Below, piece by piece: positions 6,148-12,764 of a stretch of DNA of 12,764 nucleotides. The notes beneath the pieces were generated by a model. It worked only from the letters and a program-made list of their open reading frames with translations, was not told the DNA's origin and searched no databases. The position numbers and the translations under genes are program-made. Numbering within the stretch: position 1 is the first letter of the stretch; the number at the start of each line of letters is the position of its first letter. Origin of the DNA: Treponema sp. (GTDB lineage: Bacteria > Spirochaetota > Spirochaetia > Treponematales > Treponemataceae); NCBI GenBank assembly GCA_012513125.1, contig JAAZCS010000298.1, forward strand, positions 1 through 12,764. Direction: 5' to 3'.

Positions 6148-6189
6148 AAAAAAAAATCTTACGACCGAAATAAATCGGCCGTAAGATTT
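6148..6189 (-). terminator. amtB Rho-independent terminator
   Basis: AAATCTTACG (6154-6163) pairs with CGTAAGATTT (6180-6189). One mismatch is followed by CCGA/TCGG and a 6-nt loop. On the minus strand the stem is followed by nine T (6156-6148). It lies about 40 nt after the amtB stop and separates amtB from asnB. Confidence 0.88.
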
Positions 6190-6231
6190 AAGATTTATCT
6201 TTTCTTCAAGGAAAAATCAAATTAACTTTGA

Positions 6232-7968
6232 TTATTCTTCATCTTGAAGTGCATTAAAGCCTTCTTCACCAGTTCTAACTTTGATTACATTTTCAACATC
6301 GTAAACGAAAATCTTTCCGTCTCCAATATGTCCTGTATACAAAGCTTTTTTTGCAGTATCAATAACAGTTTGTAATGGAACCTTTGCAATAATAATTTCA
6401 ACTTTAATTTTTGGAAGTAAAGTCATGCTGATTGGAGCACCACGATAAAGTTCTGTAGAACCTTTTTGCATACCGCAACCCATAACATTCTGCACAGTCA
6501 TTCCTGTAATTCCAATTTTGTCCATTGCATTTTTTAGTACATCAAACTTAGTTTGACGAGTAACTATTACAACTTTTGTAAGCTTGTTTCCGTCAGAAGA
6601 TTTTGTTGAAACATCAACTGTAGGAATTGCCTTTTCAACAGGAGCAGAAGCCATTTTTAGACCAGCATCTTTAGCTTCTTCAACTTCTGCAGGACTATAG
6701 TTGATTGTAAAGTCAGCATAGCTTGATTCAATTCCATGTTCATATTTATCAAGACCGAATATTTCTTCTTCTGGAGCAGCACGTAATCCGTTAACTTTCT
6801 TGATGATAAGGAATGTGATTGTAATTGTAACACCTGTCCATAAAAGAATTGCTAAAACTCCAAGCAATTGAACTCCAAGCTGATGAAATCCGTGTCCATA
6901 GAATAGACCAGAATCTACGCTGAAAAGTCCAGCTGCAATTGTTCCCCAAATACCATTAGCAAAGTGAACGCCAACAGCACCAACTGGATCATCAATATGA
7001 AGTTTAAGGTCAAGACCTTCAACAACTACAACAACCAAAATACCAGCAACAGCACCGATAATAATAGCTCCTAAAGCATCAGTACAAGCACAAGGTGCAG
7101 TAATAGCAACAAGACCAGCCAAAGAAGCGTTTAATGACATTGAAACATCAGGTTTTCCATTTTTTACCCATGTAAATATCATTGTTACACAAGTAGCTAC
7201 AGCAGGTGCCAAAGTTGTTGTTAAGAATACAGATGCAAGACCACCAACGCCATTCATTTGTGTACAAGCTGCACCGTTGAATCCATACCATCCAAACCAA
7301 AGAATGAATGTACCAAGTGCACCTAAAGTTAATGAGTGTCCAGGAATTGCATGAACTTGAGTTACTTTTCCTTTGCTATCGCGACTGTATTTTCCAAGTC
7401 TAGGACCTAATATTGCAGCACCGATTAATGCACAGAATCCGCCAACCATATGAATCGCAGCAGAACCTGCAAAATCAATAAAACCAAGCTGACATAACCA
7501 ACCATTAGCATTCCATACCCATCCAGCTTCAATTGGATAGATGATAGCACTTATAACACCAGAATAAATACAATATGCACTGAATTTAGTTCTTTCTGCC
7601 ATGGCACCACTTACAATAGTTGCTGCTGTAGCACAGAAAACCAAGTTGAATACAAAGCTAGACCATGGGAAGTTAGCATAGTTTGTGAAAAGCTGTAAAT
7701 CAGGTTTACCAATAATTCCAAAGAAATAATTTTCACTCATCATAAGAGCGAAACCGATAATTGCGAACATAGGTGTTCCAATACAGAAATCCATCAAGTT
7801 TTTCATGATGATATTTCCAGCGTTCTTTGCACGTGTAAATCCTGTTTCGACCATTGCGAAACCACACTGCATGAAGAATACAAGAGCTGCACCAATTAAA
7901 AACCAAATTCCGTACAACTCGCCTGTAGCAGAACTTACTGCTGCATCGATAATAGATTGTGCTTCCAT
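6232..7968 (-). CDS. amtB: Ammonium transporter fused to a C-terminal PII (GlnK-like) domain
   Basis: The 578-residue protein combines an inner-membrane Amt/Rh channel (about 1-400, normally 11 helices) with a PII signal protein (about 464-570). Channel signatures include FVFNLVFCATAATIVSGAMAER (106-126), GSAAIHMVGG (168-177) and GVHFANGIWGT (333-343), which contain the pore twin histidines H173 and H335; D165 corresponds to the conserved Asp at the pore entrance. In the PII part, VMGCGMQKGSTELYRG (495-510) is the T-loop base, LLPKIKVEII (517-526) a core strand, and TGHIGDGKIFV (545-555) with KVRTGEEG (563-570) the nucleotide site. The usual uridylylated Tyr51 of RGAEYMVD is absent (RGAPISMT). 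ATG 7968 has a perfect AAGGAGG. The protein likely imports ammonium and gates itself through nucleotide/2-oxoglutarate binding. It has its own attenuated promoter and terminator. Confidence 0.95.
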   Translation of the reverse strand: MEAQSIIDAAVSSATGELYGIWFLIGAALVFFMQCGFAMVETGFTRAKNAGNIIMKNLMDFCIGTPMFAIIGFALMMSENYFFGIIGKPDLQLFTNYANFPWSSFVFNLVFCATAATIVSGAMAERTKFSAYCIYSGVISAIIYPIEAGWVWNANGWLCQLGFIDFAGSAAIHMVGGFCALIGAAILGPRLGKYSRDSKGKVTQVHAIPGHSLTLGALGTFILWFGWYGFNGAACTQMNGVGGLASVFLTTTLAPAVATCVTMIFTWVKNGKPDVSMSLNASLAGLVAITAPCACTDALGAIIIGAVAGILVVVVVEGLDLKLHIDDPVGAVGVHFANGIWGTIAAGLFSVDSGLFYGHGFHQLGVQLLGVLAILLWTGVTITITFLIIKKVNGLRAAPEEEIFGLDKYEHGIESSYADFTINYSPAEVEEAKDAGLKMASAPVEKAIPTVDVSTKSSDGNKLTKVVIVTRQTKFDVLKNAMDKIGITGMTVQNVMGCGMQKGSTELYRGAPISMTLLPKIKVEIIIAKVPLQTVIDTAKKALYTGHIGDGKIFVYDVENVIKVRTGEEGFNALQDEE

Positions 7969-7973
7969 TTTTT

Positions 7974-7980
7974 CCTCCTT
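7974..7980 (-). promoter_or_regulatory. amtB ribosome binding site
   Basis: AAGGAGG (7980-7974) matches the full Shine-Dalgarno consensus with a 5-nt spacer to ATG 7968. It is the strongest ribosome binding site in the window. Confidence 0.9.
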
Positions 7981-8004
7981 GGAAAATTAAACCCTCTAAA
8001 ATAC

Positions 8005-8062
8005 AAAAAAGGCGTCGAAATTGAAAAACTGCATAAAAACAGTTTATTAATTTCGACGCCTT
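8005..8062 (-). terminator. amtB leader, second (promoter-distal) terminator/attenuator
   Basis: On the minus strand a perfect 14-bp stem, 8062-8049 with 8022-8009, encloses a 26-nt loop that can form its own 6-bp hairpin (AAACTG/CAGTTT). Six T follow (8010-8005), about 25 nt before the amtB Shine-Dalgarno. It sits in the 5' untranslated region, so it is an attenuator rather than an end-of-gene terminator. No A1/G4 hexaloop was found in front of it; the nearest alternative fold is GACG/CGTC with loop AAGG. Confidence 0.75.
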
Positions 8063-8080
8063 CGTCTTTTATTGAAAGTT

Positions 8081-8140
8081 AAAAAAAAGAAGCCGTAGAA
8101 CTATTCTTAAAAAAGATTAAATCTACGGCTTCTTTACCGT
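8081..8140 (-). promoter_or_regulatory. amtB leader, first attenuator with alternative hexaloop hairpin
   Basis: The predicted transcript begins near 8140. Its first 16 nt can form ACGGU/GCCGU with loop AAAGAA (8135-8130; A at position 1, G at position 4). This competes with a perfect 14-bp stem, 8135-8122 with 8099-8086, followed by eight U (8088-8081). Layout and sequence match the asnB leader at 6012-6076. Where the two differ, both folds keep their pairing: G-C here for G-U there in the small hairpin, and the terminator arms change together. This supports RNA-level function. Confidence 0.78.
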
Positions 8141-8147
8141 TATTTGC

Positions 8148-8177
8148 ATAATAATAAATTTTGAATGATTCTGTCAA
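8148..8177 (-). promoter_or_regulatory. amtB promoter
   Basis: TTGACA (8177-8172) and TATTAT (8153-8148) are 18 bp apart on the minus strand. The first base of the leader hairpin, 8140, lies 8 nt past the -10 box, the same distance as in the asnB leader. Confidence 0.7.
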
Positions 8178-8209
8178 GATAAAAATTAAATAAAATGAAA
8201 ATACTTTTC

Positions 8210-8238
8210 TTTACAAGATATTAACCTTGTGTTATAGT
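8210..8238 (+). promoter_or_regulatory. rrf2-mnmA promoter, possibly producing a leaderless mRNA
   Basis: TTTACA (8210-8215) and TATAGT (8233-8238) are 17 bp apart. The ATG of the Rrf2 gene begins 7 nt after the -10 box, where transcription would be expected to start, so the mRNA may have almost no leader. Confidence 0.55.
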
Positions 8239-8244
8239 AGGTTT

Positions 8245-8658
8245 ATGATAGTTTCAACAAGAGGACGTTACGCATTAAGAGTTCTTATAGATTTAGCAGA
8301 ACAAGATTCTTCTTCGTTTGTTCCATTACGTGATATTGCTAACCGTCAAAATATTTCACAAAAGTATATTGAATCGATAATGACTATGCTGTCAAAAAAT
8401 GGATTGATAATTGGTGTACACGGAAAGGGCGGTGGTTATAAATTAATAAAATCTCCCTCAGAGTATAAAGTGAGTGAAATACTGAAAATAACGGAAGGCT
8501 CCTTGGCACCTGTTGCATGCTTGGAATGTGGGGCTACTCCTTGTGCAAGAATTGATAATTGTCGAACAATTGACATGTGGAAAGAGCTTGATAATCGTGT
8601 ATCTGGTTATCTTTCAAGTATTACGATTCATGATTTGATGAAAAAAAATCAGAATTAA
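8245..8658 (+). CDS. Rrf2-family transcriptional regulator (IscR-like cysteine cluster)
   Basis: From ATG 8245 the protein has 137 residues and begins MIVSTRGRYALRVLIDLA, the standard Rrf2 N-terminus. A winged-helix DNA-binding domain occupies about 1-70: LRDIANRQNISQKYIESIM is the helix-turn-helix and GKGGGYKL the wing. C92, C95, C100 and C106 lie in CLECGATPCARIDNC, the region where IscR/NsrR relatives bind an Fe-S cluster (C-x7-C-x5-C plus one extra Cys). It likely senses Fe-S, cysteine or redox state. The frame extends to a TTG at 8227, but that falls inside the promoter and adds nothing conserved. mnmA follows 35 nt downstream on the same strand; in many bacteria an Rrf2 gene precedes cysteine desulfurase and mnmA, but no desulfurase is present here. 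Divergent amtB shares the intergenic region, with no evident shared operator. Confidence 0.92.
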   Translation: MIVSTRGRYALRVLIDLAEQDSSSFVPLRDIANRQNISQKYIESIMTMLSKNGLIIGVHGKGGGYKLIKSPSEYKVSEILKITEGSLAPVACLECGATPCARIDNCRTIDMWKELDNRVSGYLSSITIHDLMKKNQN

Positions 8659-8693
8659 ACAAAATTTTACGATACAAACATAAATAGGAAAAA

Positions 8694-9866
8694 ATGAATT
8701 ATATTAATCAAGAAATGCCCAAAAAAGGCGATACAGTTGTTGTTGGTATGTCAGGTGGCGTTGATTCAACTTTAGTAGCTTTTACGCTTAAACAGAAAGG
8801 GTGCAAAGTAATCGGTGTAACAATGTCTTTATGGGATGGCTCGCTACCAGAAGTGAAATCTGATAAACCTTTGAAAGAATCATGTTTTGGACCTGGTGAA
8901 GAAAAAAATATTGCTGAATGTGAAAAATTCTGTGCTGAAAATGGAATTGAATATCATGTTATCGATGTAAAAGAAACATACAAAAAAGAAGTTCTAGAAT
9001 ATTTTAAAAGTGAATATAGGCATGGAAGAACTCCAAATCCATGTATACGTTGCAATATGATGGTGAAATTCGGGGCTTTGTTAAAGGGTGTCCAAGATTT
9101 AGGTATAAATTATGATTATTTTTGTACAGGACATTATGCAAGAGTAGTACGCCCAGAAGAAGGTTTATATAAAAGCGAAAATCGCCCATTCATGATTGCT
9201 GGTGCAACTGATATTTCAAAAGATCAAACTTATTTTTTATATAGAGTTCCTTCTGCCGTTTTAGAAAAGGTTAGATTTCCTTTGGCAATGATGAAAAAAA
9301 CTGAGGTCTTTGAATTGGCACGAAATGCAAATTTAGAAGCTGCACAGCGTTCAGAAAGTCAGGATTTTATTGGCGAAGAATATTTTGATTTAATTTTTTC
9401 TGATGTTCCTTCAAAACCAGGCGACATTATTGATTTAGATGGTCATGTTCTTGGGAAACACCGAGGAATTGAGCATTATACAATTGGTCAAAGACGTGGT
9501 CTTGGCGTTGCTGTTAATTATCCAGTTTATGTTCATTCAATTGATGTAAAAAATAATTTAGTAGTTTTAGCTCCAAACGATGCTCTGAACTCAAGTGGTT
9601 TGGTAGCTGATGATTTTGTTTGGGCTGGAAACATTGAACCAAATGAAGAAATAGAAGCTATGGTAAAAATAAGATTAGCGAGCAAACCTGTATCTTGTAA
9701 AATAAGCGAATATAAAACAAAAGAAGGCGAGTCGTTCAATGGAAAGCCTTGGAAAATTATTTTTTCGGAACCACAAAGAGCTGTTGCACCAGGTCAATCT
9801 GCTGTTTTATATAAAGATGGCGTAATTTTGGGTGGCGGAATAATCAGTCAAGTTATGCAATTGTAA
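8694..9866 (+). CDS. mnmA: tRNA-specific 2-thiouridylase MnmA, CxxC variant lacking the second catalytic Cys
   Basis: The 390-residue enzyme makes 2-thiouridine at position 34 of Lys, Glu and Gln tRNAs. The PP-loop is SGGVDS (20-25). GRTPNPCIRCNMMVKFG (111-127) holds the catalytic-Cys region, with C117 and C120 replacing the E. coli D-x-x-C. GHYARV (146-151), KDQTYFLYRV (176-185) and YTIGQRRGLGV (262-272) are family signatures, and the C-terminal beta-barrel runs from about 280. Where E. coli has the second cysteine (C199, within GICFIG) this protein reads ESQDFIGEEY, with no Cys. C64 (SCFGPGEE) is a possible third ligand alongside the CxxC, consistent with an Fe-S-dependent version of the enzyme; the mechanism is inferred. 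AGGAA lies 4 nt before the ATG. It is probably cotranscribed with rrf2. It converges on the helicase gene with a 3-nt gap and no obvious terminator. Confidence 0.93.
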   Translation: MNYINQEMPKKGDTVVVGMSGGVDSTLVAFTLKQKGCKVIGVTMSLWDGSLPEVKSDKPLKESCFGPGEEKNIAECEKFCAENGIEYHVIDVKETYKKEVLEYFKSEYRHGRTPNPCIRCNMMVKFGALLKGVQDLGINYDYFCTGHYARVVRPEEGLYKSENRPFMIAGATDISKDQTYFLYRVPSAVLEKVRFPLAMMKKTEVFELARNANLEAAQRSESQDFIGEEYFDLIFSDVPSKPGDIIDLDGHVLGKHRGIEHYTIGQRRGLGVAVNYPVYVHSIDVKNNLVVLAPNDALNSSGLVADDFVWAGNIEPNEEIEAMVKIRLASKPVSCKISEYKTKEGESFNGKPWKIIFSEPQRAVAPGQSAVLYKDGVILGGGIISQVMQL

Positions 9867-9869
9867 TTT

Positions 9870-12017
9870 TTATAGCAAAGTGATTGGGGCAGAAAAACCC
9901 AGCCGTCTAGGGGTAGGAAGAGATTCAAATTTTATTAAATAAGTGAATTTTATTTCATCAATTTCTAGAATTATGCCTTTTCCAAAAATTTTATGCGAAA
10001 TATTATTGCCTATTTTGAAAGTGTTCATAATTGAAAATCTGTTTGTTTTTTCAATTGAAAGCTGAATCTGATGTTTTGCCTCTTCTTCAAGCTTTTCGGG
10101 TAATTCTTTTGCATAATCTAAAAGGTCTTTTTCTACATCAAAAATAAATCTAGACGGATATCTATATCCAAATCCATTTTCAGAACCTTCAGCGTCAGTT
10201 AAAAATAATTCGTTTTCAGCACGAGTGAATGCCACAAACGCAAGCCGTCGCTCCTCTTCCATTTCAGCAGGAGTGGAAATCTTTTTACTCGGAAATAAAT
10301 TCTCATTCATACCACATATAAAAACGACGGGAAATTCCAGCCCTTTTGCAGTATGAATAGTCATCATTTTAATTGCTTGCTTTACAGTTCCCGCGTCGCT
10401 GTTTGTGAATAAGGCTGTGTGAGCCAAATAGTCATCAAGAGACGCTTCTTCACCGCATGAGGCTTCATATTCAAAAATAGATTGCTTTAATTCCGCAAGA
10501 TTATCTAGTCGGTCTTGAGCCCCTTCTGTTCGTAATTCCCTTTCGTAACCACTTTCATTCATTACAAAGCTGAATAATTCTGAAATTTTCATGTTTTGAT
10601 AGGATGACGCATATTTTTCTATAAATTGAATGAAATCTTTTGCCTTAGTATTTGTAAAAATCTCTTCATCAATTGAATCTTTTAGGCATTCATATAAAGA
10701 TTTATTTCTTTCATTCGACATTTCTTTTAGGAATTTAATTCTTTTGTTTCCGAGATTTCGTTTTGGTGTGTTGCAAATTCGTAAAAATGATAAATCGTCC
10801 TTGTAAGCAATCATTCGTAAAAAAGAAAGTGAATCTTTTATTTCCTTACGATCAAAAAATGGAAGTCCTGAAAAAAGTGTATATGGAATTTTTTTTGTGA
10901 TGAATTCTTCTTCTATTGTTCTGGATAAAAAATGTGACCTGTATAAAATTGTGATGTCAGAATGATGATAACCTTTTTGTAAAAGTTCGTTTATTTTGTC
11001 TGAAATAAATTCAGCTTCTTCTTTTGTAGTTTTTGCATGATAAAAAGTGGGTTTTGAGATGGATTCTTTTGTAGAAATTAGATTTTTTGGTATTCGTATT
11101 GAATTTTTAGCGATAAGTGAGTTTGACGCGTGAATAATTTCTGGAGAAGAGCGGTAATTCGTATTCATCATTATTGTTTTTACATTGTCAAACTTTTTGT
11201 CAAAGTTTAAAAGAAATCGAACATCAGCTCCTCGCCATGTATAAATAGTTTGATCTGGGTCTCCAACAATAAAAAGATTTTTATGATAGTCACATAAAGT
11301 TTCCAAAAGTTCATATTGTAGTGAATCAATATCCTGAAATTCATCGACCATTATGTATTCAAGCTGTTTTTGCCATTTTAAGCAAATCTCTTTGTCTGAT
11401 TTAAAAATATACAGTGTGAATTTGATTAAATCGTTGTAGTCCAAGCCAAAGCACTTTTTTTCTTGATAGAGATAACCATAAAAAATGATGTCATCTGTTT
11501 TTGTGGCGTTTTTATATTTTAAATAGATTTCGTCCAAAGTCATTCGTAATATATCAAGATAATATTCTGGATATTGAAAAAGCTTTTTCATTTCAATCAT
11601 GTCTCTTGCATTTGAGAATGTCATTTGTCTTAATGATAAATTTCGCTCTTCGTAAATAATTGAAAGCATTGTATCAATGTCAGAATTGTCTAGTACAAGA
11701 AAATTTTTGGGATATTGAATGGAGTTGCTATCTTCTTTTAAAACCGAAACACAAAATCCGTGAAATGTTGAAATAAATCCAGTGTCATTATCACCTGTTA
11801 TTAGTCTGATTCTTGAACGCATTTCGTTTGCAGATTTATTTGTAAATGTGACACAAAGAATGTTTGAAGGGAGAATTCCTATTTCTGTTACTAAAAAAGC
11901 AAATCTATTAACTAAAGCTTTTGTTTTTCCAGAACCAGCTCCAGCAACGACTCTAAAAAAACCTTCTGTGCTTGTGACCGCTTCTTTTTGTTCCTCATTT
12001 AATTCAGATAAATCCAT
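9870..12017 (-). CDS. UvrD/PcrA-type ATP-dependent 3'-5' DNA helicase
   Basis: At 715 residues this matches the PcrA/UvrD length of about 720. All superfamily 1A motifs are intact: Q-motif LNEEQKEAV (6-14), Walker A AGAGSGKT (25-32), Ia CVTFTNKSANEM (55-66), Walker B DEFQD (225-229), III GDPDQTIYTWRG (252-263), IV NYRS (287-290), V TIHTAKGLEFP (553-563) and VI RRLAFVAFTRAE (590-601). The end, NISHKIFGKGIILEID (672-687), is the small C-terminal domain that in PcrA contacts RNA polymerase. Such helicases unwind DNA in nucleotide-excision and mismatch repair and clear replication-transcription conflicts. PcrA and UvrD cannot be separated with certainty, so no symbol is given. The ATG at 12017 lacks a Shine-Dalgarno but lies 7 nt from a -10-like box. 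It is downstream of the glutamine synthetase terminator and transcribed alone. Confidence 0.95.
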   Translation of the reverse strand: MDLSELNEEQKEAVTSTEGFFRVVAGAGSGKTKALVNRFAFLVTEIGILPSNILCVTFTNKSANEMRSRIRLITGDNDTGFISTFHGFCVSVLKEDSNSIQYPKNFLVLDNSDIDTMLSIIYEERNLSLRQMTFSNARDMIEMKKLFQYPEYYLDILRMTLDEIYLKYKNATKTDDIIFYGYLYQEKKCFGLDYNDLIKFTLYIFKSDKEICLKWQKQLEYIMVDEFQDIDSLQYELLETLCDYHKNLFIVGDPDQTIYTWRGADVRFLLNFDKKFDNVKTIMMNTNYRSSPEIIHASNSLIAKNSIRIPKNLISTKESISKPTFYHAKTTKEEAEFISDKINELLQKGYHHSDITILYRSHFLSRTIEEEFITKKIPYTLFSGLPFFDRKEIKDSLSFLRMIAYKDDLSFLRICNTPKRNLGNKRIKFLKEMSNERNKSLYECLKDSIDEEIFTNTKAKDFIQFIEKYASSYQNMKISELFSFVMNESGYERELRTEGAQDRLDNLAELKQSIFEYEASCGEEASLDDYLAHTALFTNSDAGTVKQAIKMMTIHTAKGLEFPVVFICGMNENLFPSKKISTPAEMEEERRLAFVAFTRAENELFLTDAEGSENGFGYRYPSRFIFDVEKDLLDYAKELPEKLEEEAKHQIQLSIEKTNRFSIMNTFKIGNNISHKIFGKGIILEIDEIKFTYLIKFESLPTPRRLGFSAPITLL

Positions 12018-12023
12018 TCATTA

Positions 12024-12052
12024 AGTATATGAGATTCTGTGAATAATATAAA
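12024..12052 (-). promoter_or_regulatory. Possible helicase-gene promoter, leaderless type
   Basis: On the minus strand TTTATA (12052-12047) and TATACT (12029-12024) are 17 bp apart, and the start ATG follows 7 nt after the -10 box. The -35 match is modest (4 of 6). Transcription would begin at or next to the start codon. Confidence 0.4.
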
Positions 12053-12066
12053 TCAAAAAAGGGTTT

Positions 12067-12113
12067 AAAAAGGATGCGGCGATTCTTGATTAGGAATATC
12101 AAAAACCGCCGCA
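12067..12113 (-). terminator. glnN Rho-independent terminator
   Basis: TGCGGCG (12113-12107, minus strand) pairs with CGCCGCA (12081-12075). The stem continues inward for nine more pairs, including two G-U wobbles, to a 7-nt loop. TCC and five T follow (12071-12067). It lies about 30 nt past the glutamine synthetase stop codon. Confidence 0.85.
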
Positions 12114-12142
12114 AAGATTATGTGTGTGATATATGAGACAAA

Positions 12143-12764
12143 TTATTTAACACTGAACAATAAATCGCCGTAACTTGGATATGGCCAGTATGATTTATCT
12201 GTGCAGCTTTCAAGTTCATCAACAGAAATACGAAGTTCAGTCATTGCAGCAAAAATATTTTCGCGTGTAAATAAAGCCAATTTTGAAATATCATCAGTTA
12301 TTTCTTTTGCTTTTAGAACAGCTTTTTCTAGTTTTTCAACTTTTCTATAGATTGAACTTGTTAATGTAGACACTTTTACAAGAAGTTCTTGTTCATAAGA
12401 TACATCTGCCATTTCATATGCTGCTTTTTTCGCCGTGATTGTTTCTGCCAATGCACGACCAAATTTACTAGCTGAAGGAAGAATATCTTTTTTTGCCATG
12501 TCTAGCATAGTCATTGCTTCAATATTGATTATTTTAATATAGTTGTCATTTTGAATTTCAAATCTTGAATTCGCCTCAACTTTAGAGAAAACGCCGTGTT
12601 TTTCAAATAAGTCGATATTCTTTTTATCAATAAGATGAATTAGAGCTTCTGGAGTTGCACCTGGATCGAGCAAGTTTTTTCCTGTATTTGTAGAAATTGA
12701 CCAGTTGTTATGTTTTCCACTTCCGTTGACGCCTGCAAAAGGTTTTTCATGAAGAAGGCATACC
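12143..12764 (-). CDS. glnN: Glutamine synthetase type III (GlnN), C-terminal fragment
   Basis: The frame is open to the right edge, giving the last 206 residues of a protein that is normally about 700 long. The first visible residues, [22 protein letters not shown], followed by [16 protein letters not shown], are the GSIII catalytic-domain segment; [10 protein letters not shown] corresponds to the ATP/glutamate-binding N-G-S-G-x-H motif shared by all glutamine synthetases. The remainder ([19 protein letters not shown], then a helical region and [19 protein letters not shown]) is the C-terminal helical domain specific to GSIII and its WPYP ending. The enzyme makes glutamine from glutamate, ammonia and ATP and forms dodecamers. 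Its start and promoter lie outside the window, so it cannot be tested for the leader found at asnB and amtB. The internal TTG at 12673 is not a real start. Confidence 0.95.
   Translation of the reverse strand, partial: VCLLHEKPFAGVNGSGKHNNWSISTNTGKNLLDPGATPEALIHLIDKKNIDLFEKHGVFSKVEANSRFEIQNDNYIKIINIEAMTMLDMAKKDILPSASKFGRALAETITAKKAAYEMADVSYEQELLVKVSTLTSSIYRKVEKLEKAVLKAKEITDDISKLALFTRENIFAAMTELRISVDELESCTDKSYWPYPSYGDLLFSVK

Noticed and set aside
8227..8244. TTG start for the Rrf2 protein
   Set aside because: The six extra codons overlap the predicted -10 box and are not part of the conserved N-terminus MIVSTRGRYAL.
9340..9390. Frameshift or assembly error explaining the missing Cys in MnmA
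   Set aside because: The frame is continuous with conserved sequence on both sides, and the ESQDF form is one I associate with a related MnmA group, so it is a genuine variant.

Overview
The window is AT-rich, densely packed chromosomal DNA. Spirochaete-like features point to Treponema, most likely a gut or rumen commensal: a poly-G tract inside a lipoprotein promoter, a loose spirochaetal lipobox, a type III glutamine synthetase and an Amt-PII fusion. This placement is inferred from gene style; no rRNA or other marker gene is present.

Layout. At 1-142 (minus strand) is the start of a MATE-family transporter, divergent from a YghZ/Gpr-type aldo-keto reductase (200-1186). Converging on that is a membrane-anchored flavodoxin-like protein (1194-2128, minus), whose well-placed ATG is separated from the rest of the reading frame by a T9 tract. 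Region 2129-3721 is accessory in character. Two copies of a mosaic, foldback-forming intergenic repeat and a 14-bp tandem repeat surround a small lipoprotein gene (2741-3382), whose promoter has a G9 tract between its -35 and -10 boxes.

From 3722 to 8177 the minus strand carries a nitrogen block: a Cys-cluster protein (YkgJ/UPF0153 type) directly behind asparagine synthetase AsnB, and upstream an ammonium channel fused to a PII signalling domain. asnB and amtB each have a strong sigma-70-type promoter. In both, a leader beginning about 8 nt past the -10 box can form either a small hairpin with a six-base loop (A at loop position 1, G at position 4) or a 14-bp terminator hairpin. The two leaders differ by compensating changes. 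This is the best candidate here for an undescribed regulatory system: a shared antitermination switch for nitrogen genes. amtB has a second terminator in series.

Divergent from amtB is an Rrf2-family regulator with four cysteines, followed 35 nt later by mnmA, a tRNA 2-thiouridylase of a variant type without the usual second catalytic cysteine. A UvrD/PcrA helicase (9870-12017, minus) converges on mnmA with a 3-nt gap. At the right edge is the 3' end of a type III glutamine synthetase (12143-12764, minus) with a strong terminator.

Together, ammonium uptake and sensing (Amt-PII), assimilation into glutamine (GlnN) and transfer to asparagine (AsnB) form a functional set, although helicase and tRNA-modification genes lie between its members.
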